In this document: in pieces, positions 41,637-50,763 of the stretch
Position numbering within the stretch: position 1 is the first letter of the stretch
How the letters are laid out: each line of letters opens with the position of its first letter
Assembly: GCA_963841855.1 (NCBI GenBank)
Contig: CAWJEJ010000001.1
Coordinates: 496,001-560,000 of the forward strand
Direction: 5' to 3'
Source of the DNA: CAXBBB01 sp963841855
GTDB taxonomy: Bacteria; Bacteroidota; Rhodothermia; Rhodothermales; BA12
Length of the DNA: 64,000 nucleotides
Translations under genes and position numbers: made by a program
Notes under the pieces: model-generated
Database searches by the model: none
What the model was told of the DNA's origin: nothing
What the model saw: the letters and a program-made list of their open reading frames with translations, nothing else

Positions 41637-44593
41637 CAGAAGTCCCATCCAAAGAAGAACTGCCGGAAGAACCGCTCCTGCGTCTTGAAGCCGTCGGTAT
41701 AGGTGTAACCCAGATCGTAGCGGAGCACCAACGAGTTGAACAGGCTCACGCGCAGGCCGCCGCCCAGCGTGCCCAGCGTCTCGCCCGCGTTGATGGCCGG
41801 GATGACCTCGTTGTAGTCGTCATTCCAGGCGTGCGCGGCGTCGGCGAAGAGCGCGCCTCGGACGCCGGTCAGGCCGAAGTAGCCCAGCAGCGGCACGAAC
41901 GCGGCCGGATGTTTGACCAGGGGAAAGCGCAACTCGTGCGACGTGTGCCACAACTGCCGCCCTCTCACGCTGAAGAAGCGGCGCCCTCTCAGGTCCCACG
42001 GGCCGCCCAGGTAGAACAGACGTGCTTCCTCGCCGATGTTGGCCCGAAACGCCGCCCACTGGGCAAACGTCACGTCGGGGTGCGGGCGCCAGTACTTGCG
42101 CACGTCGGCGATCACGGTGTAGTAGCTGACGTTCGAGTACGCCACGTCCGACGTGTAGCCGAACGTCAGGTTGCCCCTCCAGCCCTCGACGGGGCCCCAC
42201 TGCGAGTAGAGCGCGTTGTCGTGCACCAGAGCCGCCGTGTTCGAGAGCAGAACGGCCTCGCGATCGACGCGCCCGATGATCTCGCGGTCCGAATAGGTGA
42301 GCGACGTTTGCAACTCGACGCGCTGAAACATCGACAGCGGGTAGCTGACCGAGCCGAATCCGCCCCAAAGTTCTTCGTAGAGCAGCGGCAGCTCGGTCGA
42401 CGCGTCGGGGTCGGTGATGTCGTAGCGCTGCCCGCCGAAGCGGTAGACGCCGTAGCCCAGGTTGGCGCGCTTGCCGACGTGCAACCGGCTGATGGCGACG
42501 TTAAGGCTGCGGAAGAAGTCGCCTTGCCCTTGGGCCGTGCTGTACGCCGTCACGTAGATGTAGTCGTCGCCCAAGAGGTCCGAGAACGCCAGGATCGCGC
42601 CGCCCGACGTGCCGAAGACGACGTTTTGCGAGACGCCGCCTTGGGCCACGTCCAGAGAGTAGCGCCGCTTGTACGGCACGCCGTCGACCTCTTCGGTTTG
42701 GGCTTGGACGGCGGGAAGCCCGACGTGCGCCTGCATCCACGGCCCCGAGGCGACGGGCGGTTCGTCGCGCGTCGTCCGGCGCGGGTCGACCATCAGCGAG
42801 TCGGCAGGGCCCATCGTGCGGACGCTGAACGAGCCGCGCTCCAGCAGGGCGAACAGCAAATGGTCATCCACGGTCCAGTCGACGTCGAACGCGCCCGCCG
42901 TGAACGACGCCACCTGCGACAACTCGGCGCCCAGCCGCGTCGGCGCTTGGGGAGCGACGGCGGTCGTCGTCGTGCTCGCCAGCAACTCGGGCTGAGCCGT
43001 CGACAGGTCGGCGATCCAGATGTTTTGCGCGCTGAACCGCCCCGACGAGTCGCGCCGCGCCGACGTGAACGCCAGATGCATCCCATCGCTGCTCCACGAC
43101 GGCGACAAGTCCTGCTGATCGCCGAACGTCAGGTAGCCGATGCCGCCCTTCTCGACATCCATCAAGAACAAGTTGTAGGCGCCCCAGACGCCCTCGCTCG
43201 TGCGGTCCGACGACCACGCAATGCGCTTTCCGTCCGGGCTCCATGCCGGGTTGGCGTCGTGGTAGGCGTCGTCCGTCAGCTGGCGCAATGACTCGGTGGC
43301 CAGATCGAACGCGAACAGGTCCGAAAACCCCGACTGCGCGATGCCCGAGAACACGATGCGGCGCCCATCGGGGCTCCACGACGGCGACGAAAGCGCGACC
43401 AGGTCGGGGAAGCTAAACGTCTCGTCGATCTCGCCCGTCAGCGCGTCGATCACGTGCAGCGCGTCCTTGGCGCCCGCCTTGGTGACGAACGCCAGCCGCC
43501 CATCCGACGACACGTCCATGCGGCTTTCCAGATGATGAAACGCCTCGAACCGGTCCGACTGCTCGCCCCGCAACAGACGCTCGGGCCTGCTCGCCGGCTT
43601 GTACGCACTATCGACCTCGACGCGGAGCAGGTCGGTGTAGCTGCCCTTGTTGCTGACATAGACGACGTGGCGCTGGCCCTGCGCATCCGTAAAAGCAACC
43701 GGCTTGGCGCTGAAGCCTGCGCTCGACACGTCGGTGGCGACGATCGAAGCGATGTCGTCGCTTTCGAAAGCCGGGTAGTATTGCTGTTTGAGCCAGACCA
43801 GCCACTGATCGGACACATCGGCGAACGGCGTTTGAAGCGTGTAGCTAATCACTTCGCGGAAGTCCTGATCGCGCCAGCTGTTCTCGATGAACGCCAGCAG
43901 CATCTCGTCGCCATACGTTTGGGCGATGAAGCGGCAGATCGCCTCGCCCTCCTTGTACATCAGATAGCTTCCGGCGATGCGGTCGAGGTCGGGCATCTCG
44001 GCCAGGAAGTTCGACGAGAGTGCGTCGCGCAGCATCATGTCGTGCTGAAAATCCGCCTCACCCGACCAGTACTCGGCCAGCCCTTCGGTGAACCACAGCG
44101 GCACGAACCGGTCGGGCGGCACCCTATGGTCGATGTAGCTGCGGAGCAGTTTAGAGTAGGTGAACACGTGGACGAGCTCGTGCCGGATCACGCGCCGAAA
44201 CCGCGTCAGGCCGCCGTTGGCCGGGATCACGACGCGTCCTTTGAGGAACTCGAAGAAGCCACCGACGCCGTCCGGGATGAAGCCGGGCGTGATGTTGGTC
44301 TGCTTGAAGTGGATGTTCGAGGCGTAGAAGACGATAGGCGTGCGCCCCGTCAGGCTGTGCTCGAAACGGTTCTCCAGCTCGTCGTAGCTCTCCTCGGCCC
44401 ACGCGGCGCCCATCTCGGCCAGTTCGCGCATCTCGGGATAGTAGTAGACGTCGAAATGCTCGGTCTTGAGTACCTTCCAGTCGAATTCCTCGTATTGAAT
44501 CTTGTTACGCCCGAAGTGATAGCCATACTGCGCCGACGCGTCGGGCGCGAGCATCAAGGCGAGTAGCAGGCAGGCGAGCAGACGTGCGGGCAT
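41636..44593 (-). CDS. Fusion: peptidase MA-like metalloprotease, PD40/TolB-like propeller and outer-membrane barrel
   Basis: A 985-residue exported protein (signal LLACLLLALMLAPDASA). Residues 35-270 form a gluzincin-like domain: KVLKTEHFDVYYYPEM, zinc motif RHELVHVF (His138, Glu139, His142) and WFTEGLAEYWSG with the third-ligand Glu. Residues about 290-640 carry PD40/TolB-like repeats (SPSWSPDGRRIVFSG, NPAWSPDGKRIAWSS, SPSWSSDGMHLAFTS). From about 660 the chain is a BamA/TamA-like barrel (YSLDVAQGGVS, GSVSYPLSMFQRVELQTSL, DLRGRRFFSVRGRQLWHTSHELRFPL), ending in QFFFGWDF, a typical barrel C-terminus. It is first in an operon with the PQQ lipoprotein and PEGA protein. The substrate is unknown. 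Confidence 0.87.
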   Translation of the reverse strand: MPARLLACLLLALMLAPDASAQYGYHFGRNKIQYEEFDWKVLKTEHFDVYYYPEMRELAEMGAAWAEESYDELENRFEHSLTGRTPIVFYASNIHFKQTNITPGFIPDGVGGFFEFLKGRVVIPANGGLTRFRRVIRHELVHVFTYSKLLRSYIDHRVPPDRFVPLWFTEGLAEYWSGEADFQHDMMLRDALSSNFLAEMPDLDRIAGSYLMYKEGEAICRFIAQTYGDEMLLAFIENSWRDQDFREVISYTLQTPFADVSDQWLVWLKQQYYPAFESDDIASIVATDVSSAGFSAKPVAFTDAQGQRHVVYVSNKGSYTDLLRVEVDSAYKPASRPERLLRGEQSDRFEAFHHLESRMDVSSDGRLAFVTKAGAKDALHVIDALTGEIDETFSFPDLVALSSPSWSPDGRRIVFSGIAQSGFSDLFAFDLATESLRQLTDDAYHDANPAWSPDGKRIAWSSDRTSEGVWGAYNLFLMDVEKGGIGYLTFGDQQDLSPSWSSDGMHLAFTSARRDSSGRFSAQNIWIADLSTAQPELLASTTTTAVAPQAPTRLGAELSQVASFTAGAFDVDWTVDDHLLFALLERGSFSVRTMGPADSLMVDPRRTTRDEPPVASGPWMQAHVGLPAVQAQTEEVDGVPYKRRYSLDVAQGGVSQNVVFGTSGGAILAFSDLLGDDYIYVTAYSTAQGQGDFFRSLNVAISRLHVGKRANLGYGVYRFGGQRYDITDPDASTELPLLYEELWGGFGSVSYPLSMFQRVELQTSLTYSDREIIGRVDREAVLLSNTAALVHDNALYSQWGPVEGWRGNLTFGYTSDVAYSNVSYYTVIADVRKYWRPHPDVTFAQWAAFRANIGEEARLFYLGGPWDLRGRRFFSVRGRQLWHTSHELRFPLVKHPAAFVPLLGYFGLTGVRGALFADAAHAWNDDYNEVIPAINAGETLGTLGGGLRVSLFNSLVLRYDLGYTYTDGFKTQERFFRQFFFGWDF

Positions 44594-44868
44594 TCCAGAC
44601 GGCGTGAGGAGGCATCCAACGGACGGGGCGGCAACCTACGCACGCTGCCGCCCGAAACCCTTTGGAAACTGCTCAGGCGACGCCTCTACCCTGCCAACGG
44701 TTGCGCGCCTACGTGGACGGATCACGACGACGGCTACGCTCTTGTTCGGCAACGGGTTAGCGGCATCGATACCATTGCTGAGTCATCCTCGTGCAGGTAT
44801 TTCGGTAGGGCGGGTAGTTTGTAAAGAGGGTCTTTTCGCCATAGCCCCGCTTTCTATGGATGCTGACA

Positions 44869-45102
44869 CTATTGCCTGCGCTGGACGGCTGTCGCGCCGA
44901 GCGTTCTCATCAGCCGACGCGCCTCGTCAGGAACGGCGTTTTCCTCGCGCAGCCACAGCGCTGGATATCCGGCGGAGTCGACGGCGAGTTGGGCCAGCCT
45001 GTCGAACTCGGCCAGGTGCGTCCGTGGCGTGGGCGGTTCGGACGACCAGACGGTTAGGACGACGAGGGCGCAGAACGCGACAGACCCTACGGCACCCACC
45101 AC
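44869..45102 (-). CDS. Possible small membrane-anchored protein (GTG start)
   Basis: A frame of 77 codons directly after ptsI (stop at 45123) with no ATG; GTG at 45102 or 45099 would start MVGAVGSVAFCALVVLTVW, a single N-terminal TM. The rest looks protein-like and charged (RTHLAEFDRLAQLAVDSAGY, ALWLREENAVPDEARRLMRTLGA). It has no known family. It is supported only by composition and position, and it may be a spurious frame. Confidence 0.35.
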   Translation of the reverse strand: MVGAVGSVAFCALVVLTVWSSEPPTPRTHLAEFDRLAQLAVDSAGYPALWLREENAVPDEARRLMRTLGATAVQRRQ

Positions 45103-45122
45103 TCCGACTGCCTCGCGCTTGG

Positions 45123-46925
45123 TTACAGCCCTTCCACGATCGAGAGCGTCGTCTGCCCTGCTTCGTCGCTCAGAAACGAGGCGAGGTCGCACTCGCGCTG
45201 CGCCAGGAAGGCTTCGGCGAGGCAGCGTACGTGCTCGGCAGATTCGGCGGCCAAGCACTGCTCGGCCAGTTCGCGCGCGTCGGCCAGGCTCGTCTTGCGG
45301 ATCACGGCTTTGACCTCGGATAGGTAGACCGGCGACAGGCTGAACTCGTCGAGCCCCAGTCCCAGAAGGATCGGCGCGGCAAGCGGGCGCGAAGCCATCT
45401 CGCCGCACAGGCTGACGGGGATCCTCGCGTCGTGCCCGGCCTGGATCGTCATCGCGATCAGGCGCAGCACGCTTGGGTTGAGTTCGTCGAAGAGGCTGCC
45501 CACGTAGTCGTTGCCCCGGTCGACGGCCAGCGTGTACTGCGTCAGGTCGTTGGTGCCGATCGAGAAGAAATCGACGTGCTGCGCGAACCGCTCGGCCATC
45601 AGGGCGACAGCGGGGACTTCGACCATGATGCCGACCGGGATGCTCGGGTTGTGGGCGATGCCCTGGCGGTCCAGGTCGGCGCAGGTGTCGGCGAGAAGCT
45701 GCTTGAAGCGGGCCAGTTCGTCGAGCGTCGTCACCATCGGCACTAGGAGGCGCGTCGGGCCGTGCGTGGCGGCGCGCAGGATGGCGCGGAGCTGGGGGAC
45801 GAGCACTTCGGGCTTGTCGAGCAAGAGGCGCAGGCCGCGCCAGCCCAGGAACGGATTGGACTCGCGATGACCCAGCGGTAGCATCTTGTCGCCGCCCAGG
45901 TCGAGCACGCGGAAGGTCACGTCGCCGACGGGCGTCTCGCGCACGATGCTCGCGTACAGGCTCGCCTGCTGCTCCTCGCCGATGAACAGGCGCTGCTGCA
46001 TCAGGATCAGGATCTCGGTCCGAAACAGGCCGACGCCTTGGGCGCCGAACTCGGTCAGCTGTCCCAACTCCTCGCGAAACTCCAGGTTGGCCTTGAGCGA
46101 GACGCGGTGCCCATCGACGGTCTGGGCAGGCAGCGGAACGAGGGCGCGGTGCTCCTCGATCATCCGCTCGTAGGCCGCCCGTTCGCGCAGGTAGCGGTCG
46201 CGCGTCTCAGCCGTCGGGCGCACGACGACGCGTCCCTTCAGGCCGTCGACGATGATGTCGTCTCCCAAGTTGGCCACTTCCGTCAACTCCTTGACGCCAA
46301 CGACGGCGGGCAGGCCCAGCGCGCGGGCCATGATCGACACATGCGAGGTCGTACCGCCGTATTCGAGCGCCAGCCCCAGAATGCCTCGCCTGCTGAACAG
46401 GATCACGTCGGCGGCCGAGAGTTGAGGCGCCGTCACGACGGTTTGTTCTTCGACTTTGGACAGCACCGACCCGCGCCGCAAGTGACGCAGCAGGCGGTCT
46501 TCCAGGTCGAGCAGGTCGTGGGCGCGCTCGCGCAGATAGGCACTTTTGGACGACTGGAGCACTTCGCGATGCCGCTTGAGCACGTGCCGCACCGACGCGT
46601 CGGCCGGGTGGCACTCGCGAATCGACGACTGGACGGCGTCGAACACCTGGCTGTCGCGCAGCATCAGCGCCTGGGCTTCGAAGACGGCCGCGCTGTCGGC
46701 TCCGATCTTCTGCTCGGCCAGCTCGCCGATCTTGCGCAGGTCGCGTTCGCTGCGCTCGACCGACAGTTCGAAGCGCTGCAACTCGTCGTCAATCTCGCTC
46801 TCGGCGATCACGCGCGACTCGACTTCTTCGCGCGCTCTGGCGTACGGATACACCGGCCCCATCGCGATGCCGGGCGAAACGGCGACGCCGATCAGCGTGA
46901 TCTCTGCTGCTTCGACCTCGCTCAC
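45123..46925 (-). CDS. ptsI: Phosphoenolpyruvate--protein phosphotransferase (Enzyme I)
   Basis: A 600-residue cytoplasmic enzyme transferring phosphate from PEP to HPr. The start is the GTG at 46925 (VSEVEAAEITLIGVAVSPGIAMG), 1 nt past the ptsH stop. The phosphorylated His is in GGTTSHVSIMARALGLPAVVG (about residue 192). The TIM-barrel has GVGLFRTEILIL, RVLDLGGDKMLPLG, FFSIGTNDLTQYTLA and the active-site Cys in VSLCGEMASRP. There is no N-terminal GAF domain, so it is the sugar-PTS-type EI rather than PtsP. No EII component is encoded nearby, which raises the possibility of a regulatory role with HPr. Confidence 0.92.
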   Translation of the reverse strand: MSEVEAAEITLIGVAVSPGIAMGPVYPYARAREEVESRVIAESEIDDELQRFELSVERSERDLRKIGELAEQKIGADSAAVFEAQALMLRDSQVFDAVQSSIRECHPADASVRHVLKRHREVLQSSKSAYLRERAHDLLDLEDRLLRHLRRGSVLSKVEEQTVVTAPQLSAADVILFSRRGILGLALEYGGTTSHVSIMARALGLPAVVGVKELTEVANLGDDIIVDGLKGRVVVRPTAETRDRYLRERAAYERMIEEHRALVPLPAQTVDGHRVSLKANLEFREELGQLTEFGAQGVGLFRTEILILMQQRLFIGEEQQASLYASIVRETPVGDVTFRVLDLGGDKMLPLGHRESNPFLGWRGLRLLLDKPEVLVPQLRAILRAATHGPTRLLVPMVTTLDELARFKQLLADTCADLDRQGIAHNPSIPVGIMVEVPAVALMAERFAQHVDFFSIGTNDLTQYTLAVDRGNDYVGSLFDELNPSVLRLIAMTIQAGHDARIPVSLCGEMASRPLAAPILLGLGLDEFSLSPVYLSEVKAVIRKTSLADARELAEQCLAAESAEHVRCLAEAFLAQRECDLASFLSDEAGQTTLSIVEGL

Positions 46926-46926
46926 G

Positions 46927-47196
46927 TCAGGACACCTCGCCGAAACCGCTCGAAAACAACTCGGTGATCGCATCGGCGGCGGCCTCTTCGTCCGGCCCAT
47001 CGAACGTCAGTGTCAGCGTCGACCCCTGATCGGCAGCCAGCGTCATCACGCCGATGATGCTCTTGCCGTTGATCTCGTAGCCGTCCTTCTGAATCATGAA
47101 GTCGGCGCTGAACTTGGCGGCCGCGCGCACGATCATCGAGGCGGGGCGCGTGTGAACTCCGGCGCGGTTGACGATGGTGACTTCGCGCGTGATCAT
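46927..47196 (-). CDS. ptsH: Phosphocarrier protein HPr
   Basis: An 89-residue protein starting at MITREVTIVNRAGVH. The EI phosphorylation site is the His of NRAGVHTRPASMIV. The regulatory Ser region is INGKSIIGVMTLAA, so a Ser46-equivalent is present and HPr kinase control is possible in principle. It precedes ptsI in a two-gene unit. Confidence 0.93.
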   Translation of the reverse strand: MITREVTIVNRAGVHTRPASMIVRAAAKFSADFMIQKDGYEINGKSIIGVMTLAADQGSTLTLTFDGPDEEAAADAITELFSSGFGEVS

Positions 47197-47270
47197 GGCA
47201 GGCAGGGTGTAGTGAGAGTTTGACAATATCGGCACGCGCGAGCGCTCAAGAGGCACGCTCTAGGCACGAT

Positions 47271-48263
47271 TCAAACAACCCGCCCCGCCAGCTGCCGCAC
47301 GAGTGCTTCGAGAGCGGAACGCGCCTGAGAAGGCGGAAGGGTGTAGAGCGCCTTGAGCGCCGCCTCGGTCTCACTAGTCACCATAGCGCTCGCCTCAGAC
47401 AGCACACCGAGCCGGTCCATCCGCTCGCGCGCCTCGTCGATCTGATCTTCGCTCAGCGCCATGCCTCCGATGATAGAACCAAAGAACTGGGCGTCGTCGC
47501 TGCCTGGAAGGGCTCGCTCGGAGGCTCGGAGCAGCAGAAACGTTTTCTTGGCTTCCATCAAGTCGCCGCCGATCGTCTTGCCCCACCCCGCACTGTCGGC
47601 AGTGAGGTCGAGCAGGTCGTCCTGAATCTGAAAGGCCTGACCGGCGCGATATCCGGCCTCTCGAAGCGCGGCGCGCTGCGCGTCGTCGGCGCCTCCTACG
47701 ATTCCGCCCAGTTCGAGCGCGCACTCGATGAGCGCGCCGGTCTTGCGATAGATCATGCCACGGTAGGCATCGACCGTCACGCCGGAGCGCAGCTCGAACG
47801 CCTTGTCGAGCGCTTGCCCTTCGCACAGACGCTGCACCATCTGGGCGAAAACCGACAGCACCTGGCGCACGTCGACGCCCTCAAGCTGGCCTAGCAGCCG
47901 GTACGACTCGCCCATCATCAGATCGCCCGCCAGGATGGCTGTGGCTTCGTCCCAGCGCGTGTGAACCGTCGGCCGCCCTCTACGCGTGGCGGCATGGTCC
48001 ATGATGTCGTCGTGGACGAGGGTGAAGTTGTGAAACACCTCGACGGCCAGCGCGGCAGGCAGCGCGCGTCTGGGGTCGGCGCCGAACGCCTGAGCCGACA
48101 GCAAAACCAGAATAGGCCGGACGCGCTTTCCACCGCCGCTGAGCACGTAGCGAATCGGCGCGTAGAGACTGTCGGGCTCCTGCTCGGTCAATAGGCCTGA
48201 GAGACCCGTCTCCACGAGCGCGCGTAGATCGTCGAGCGGCGAACCCGAGGAGAGATCGCTCAC
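47271..48263 (-). CDS. Polyprenyl (all-trans) diphosphate synthase
   Basis: A 330-residue prenyltransferase that elongates allylic diphosphates with IPP. The first Asp-rich motif is DDIMDHAATRRGRPTVH (about 85-101) and the second DDLLDLTADSAGWGKTIGGDL. GGKRVRPILVLLSA near the N-terminus binds IPP. Chain length cannot be fixed from sequence; geranylgeranyl or octaprenyl products for quinone side chains or carotenoids are plausible. Its start overlaps the adk stop by 4 nt. IspG at 757-1848 contributes to the upstream pathway. Confidence 0.9.
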   Translation of the reverse strand: MSDLSSGSPLDDLRALVETGLSGLLTEQEPDSLYAPIRYVLSGGGKRVRPILVLLSAQAFGADPRRALPAALAVEVFHNFTLVHDDIMDHAATRRGRPTVHTRWDEATAILAGDLMMGESYRLLGQLEGVDVRQVLSVFAQMVQRLCEGQALDKAFELRSGVTVDAYRGMIYRKTGALIECALELGGIVGGADDAQRAALREAGYRAGQAFQIQDDLLDLTADSAGWGKTIGGDLMEAKKTFLLLRASERALPGSDDAQFFGSIIGGMALSEDQIDEARERMDRLGVLSEASAMVTSETEAALKALYTLPPSQARSALEALVRQLAGRVV

Positions 48264-48910
48264 GCGTCGACCGAGGCGGTGACGCGGCCGAGCACGTCGG
48301 TAATGCGTCCGTAGACTTCCTCTACGTCGCCGACGGCGTCGACTTCGTAGAGCAGGCCGCGGTCGCGAAAGTAGGACTGGACGGGCTCGGTCTCGTCGTG
48401 GTAGACGCTCAGCCGCTTGAGGATCGCGTCGGGCTCGTCGTCCTTGCGCTGCACGATGAGCGCAGGGTCAAGACCAGGCGGCGGCGGAAAGAAGTCGAGG
48501 TGGTAGCTCTCGCCCGTTTCTTTGTTGATGCGGCGCTTGCTCAGCCGGTCGACGATCACGTCTTCCGGGCCAGTCAGCGACAGAACGGCCGTCGTCGCGA
48601 AGCCGACTTTCTCGGTGTACTGAGCGTGCCACTCGGCCTGCTGCGCCGTTCGGGGATATCCGTCGAGGATGTAGTTGCGTCCGCCCAGCGCGCTCAGGTG
48701 CTCTTCGGCCATGCGCCGCACCAGTTCGTCAGGCACCAGGCGGCCGGTCGTCATGTACTTCTCAGCTTCCTTGCCCAGCCTGGTGCCGTTGCGCCGCGCC
48801 GTACGCAGCAGGTCGCCCGTCGAGACGTGCGTCAGTTCGATCCGCTCAGCCAGCAGCGTCGACTGGGTACCTTTGCCGATTCCGGGAGGGCCGAAGAGGA
48901 TGAGCTGCAT
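48260..48910 (-). CDS. adk: Adenylate kinase
   Basis: A 216-residue cytoplasmic enzyme interconverting AMP + ATP and 2 ADP. P-loop FGPPGIGKGTQ; NMP-binding ELTHVSTGDLLRTARRNGTRLGK; ILDGYPRTAQQAEWHA; LID region DRLSKRRINKETGESYHLDFFPPPPGLD, which has no zinc-binding Cys set; RKDDEPDAILKRL. It is the first gene of the adk-polyprenyl synthase pair. Confidence 0.95.
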   Translation of the reverse strand: MQLILFGPPGIGKGTQSTLLAERIELTHVSTGDLLRTARRNGTRLGKEAEKYMTTGRLVPDELVRRMAEEHLSALGGRNYILDGYPRTAQQAEWHAQYTEKVGFATTAVLSLTGPEDVIVDRLSKRRINKETGESYHLDFFPPPPGLDPALIVQRKDDEPDAILKRLSVYHDETEPVQSYFRDRGLLYEVDAVGDVEEVYGRITDVLGRVTASVDA

Positions 48911-49107
48911 GGAGGTGGGTGTCGAGGTATGGGCCGTCCAGAATAGCCGAGCCGACCTGCTTCTTCAAGCCAATTCTGTGCAAACGATTCGGTAGCGCTG
49001 CCGCACCGCTGCATCCGCCTTCGAATCGACAACCGAATGCGCTCACGCCCTTCCGTTTCGCGGATTTCCTCCGCGCCGCCCGCTCGTAACTGAGCATACC
49101 GCTCGGA

Positions 49108-49761
49108 TCAACTTTCGCTCACGGCGGCTGCAATCGGAGCGATACCGCTGCCCTCGTCGCTCTCATCCTCATCGACCGAGGGTACCATGTGGGACAAACC
49201 GGCCGCGATGACCGCCTTGTCGATCATGATCTTGGCGCCGAAGCCGATGGCGGTCTTGAGCAGAATGTCGAGCGACGACGACAGAAAGCCGTGCGAGGTG
49301 TGCTGCGGACCGCCCTCGACGATGACCAGCGGCGTCCGGTTGCCCAGCGTTTTGCGAATGGCCTCGGACACGTCCTCGCCCTTGCCCACGAGCGTGCGCG
49401 CGTCGCGAGCGATGGCGTCGACGTAGCTCGTCGTCAGGTCGCGGTGATGCTGCGCGGCCGTCTTTTTCTTATTGCCTTTGCCCACTCCTCCGAGCAGCAG
49501 CCCCGTGAGCGCGCCCGCCAGCAGCGAGCCGCCGACGCTGACCAGCGGATTGGCATAGATGCGTGCCCGGACGACGGCGGGCAGTTCGCGCGCCTCGGCC
49601 TTAATGCCGTCGACGCGGCGCAGCAGCGAATCCTCGCGGGCGGCCAGCGCGGCCTGCAACATCTCCTTGGTTGGCTCGGCTTCGTAGGCCGCGTCAGGCT
49701 TGAGCGGAGCGTCGGGGACGCGCGGCGAAGGCTGATTGGCGGGAGCGAGTTCGTTGGTCAT
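49108..49761 (-). CDS. Unknown protein with glycine-zipper-like membrane segment
   Basis: A 217-residue protein starting at MTNELAPANQPSPRVPD. After an acidic helical region (TKEMLQAALAAREDSLLRRV) comes a Gly-rich hydrophobic segment (YANPLVSVGGSLLAGALTGLLLGG) with a basic stop-transfer KKKT, resembling the ANP-x-x-S motif and anchor of DUF883/YqjD-like proteins. A second hydrophobic part (LDILLKTAIGFGAKIMIDKAV) follows. It overlaps the holin-family gene by 4 nt, and the two probably form one membrane-associated unit. The function is unknown. Confidence 0.65.
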   Translation of the reverse strand: MTNELAPANQPSPRVPDAPLKPDAAYEAEPTKEMLQAALAAREDSLLRRVDGIKAEARELPAVVRARIYANPLVSVGGSLLAGALTGLLLGGVGKGNKKKTAAQHHRDLTTSYVDAIARDARTLVGKGEDVSEAIRKTLGNRTPLVIVEGGPQHTSHGFLSSSLDILLKTAIGFGAKIMIDKAVIAAGLSHMVPSVDEDESDEGSGIAPIAAAVSES

Positions 49762-50378
49762 GAGCGGTCGGCGGAGTCGGTGGGAGGCATGGCGCTGACG
49801 GTGACGCGGCCCGCGGGATCGGGCGTGTCGCTGTCGGGCGGAGGCGGGACGTCTTTCTGATCGTCCATCTTCTGCATCTGCTTGCGGCCGTAGAGGAAGA
49901 TGAGGACGCCGACGACTAGTACGAGGATCGTGACGATCAGGAAGCCCCACGCCGGATGGCCGAACGCCATACCGATGAAGAGCGCCAGCGCGACAAGCCC
50001 GAAGAGCGCTCCGACTCCCAGGATGGCGGCTCCAGCGACCGTGATCAGAATCGGGCGCAGCACCTCCTGCACCTTCTTCGTGACGTTCGCGATGATGGGA
50101 TTCAGCTTCTGCTTGGCCCGCTCCTCGACCTCGATCATCGCCAGCTTGACGCGCAGATCGACCCAGTCCTTGGTGTCGTCTATGGCGCCCTGGATGTGCA
50201 GCTTCATCCGGTCGGTAGGCGCACCGGAAGCAGGCAGCAGGCGCGCCGAATCGACGAGCGGCGAGCGGCCTAGCGGCGGGGCGATCGGACGGGGTGCGCC
50301 CGACGGAGAAATGGGCGACGGATCGTTGGAAAGCGGCGACCGGGCACGCGGCTCGGGGTCGGAAGTAGAAGCGGGCAT
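49758..50378 (-). CDS. Phage-holin-family (holin superfamily III-like) membrane protein
   Basis: A 206-residue protein with a Pro/Ser-rich N-terminus (1-55), an amphipathic helical region (IDDTKDWVDLRVKLAMIEVEERAKQ) and two TM helices (LITVAGAAILGVGALFGLVALALFIG and GFLIVTILVLVVGVLIFLYG). This arrangement is that of the chromosomal 'phage holin family'/Actinobacterial holin-X proteins, which are common housekeeping membrane proteins and not phage genes. It is followed with ATGA overlap by the glycine-zipper protein. Confidence 0.75.
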   Translation of the reverse strand: MPASTSDPEPRARSPLSNDPSPISPSGAPRPIAPPLGRSPLVDSARLLPASGAPTDRMKLHIQGAIDDTKDWVDLRVKLAMIEVEERAKQKLNPIIANVTKKVQEVLRPILITVAGAAILGVGALFGLVALALFIGMAFGHPAWGFLIVTILVLVVGVLIFLYGRKQMQKMDDQKDVPPPPDSDTPDPAGRVTVSAMPPTDSADRS

Positions 50379-50489
50379 ATCGGGGAGAGCGTTGACCGGA
50401 AACTAGTTCGCTGCACCGTTCGAGGTGCTATACGGATCGTCCGACAGTCCCTCCCCTACTCTTTTTTTACACGCCCGACGCCGTTTCTA

Positions 50490-50759
50490 ATGTCTCGCTA
50501 CCGCACCGCCGCTACGCCCAATCCCAACAGCCTGAAACTGACGCGCGAGGACGGCTCTCTTTTTGACATTGAGGGCATGATAGCGGCCAACTCGCTCGCC
50601 GAAGCGCAGGCGTCTGAACTGGCGAGCGCGCTCTTCGAGATCAAGGGCGTCACCAGCGTTCTGGCGATGCCGCCCTTCGTCACGCTCTCCAAGGAGTCTC
50701 ACGCCGACTGGAGCGCTATCCTTCCCGCGGCCGAGGCCGTCCTCGAAGCGCACGCCTGA
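50490..50759 (+). CDS. NifU/Nfu N-terminal domain protein
   Basis: An 89-residue protein consisting only of an Nfu_N (scaffold N-terminal) domain: TAATPNPNSLKLTREDG, LASALFEIKGVTSVLAMPPFVTLSK, then DWSAILPAAEAVLEAH. The C-terminal CxxC-containing NifU domain that carries Fe-S clusters in full Nfu proteins is absent. A stand-alone form occurs in several Bacteroidota. It may assist Fe-S delivery, but this is not shown. It is monocistronic between two minus-strand genes. Confidence 0.85.
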   Translation: MSRYRTAATPNPNSLKLTREDGSLFDIEGMIAANSLAEAQASELASALFEIKGVTSVLAMPPFVTLSKESHADWSAILPAAEAVLEAHA

Positions 50760-50763
50760 TCGT

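Noticed and set aside
44604..45323. Plus-strand frame upstream of and antisense to ptsI
   Set aside because: Its second half is antisense to ptsI, and there is no recognisable domain or start.
49758..50378. Holin-family gene as a sign of a prophage
   Set aside because: No other phage gene is near, and this family is a common chromosomal membrane protein.
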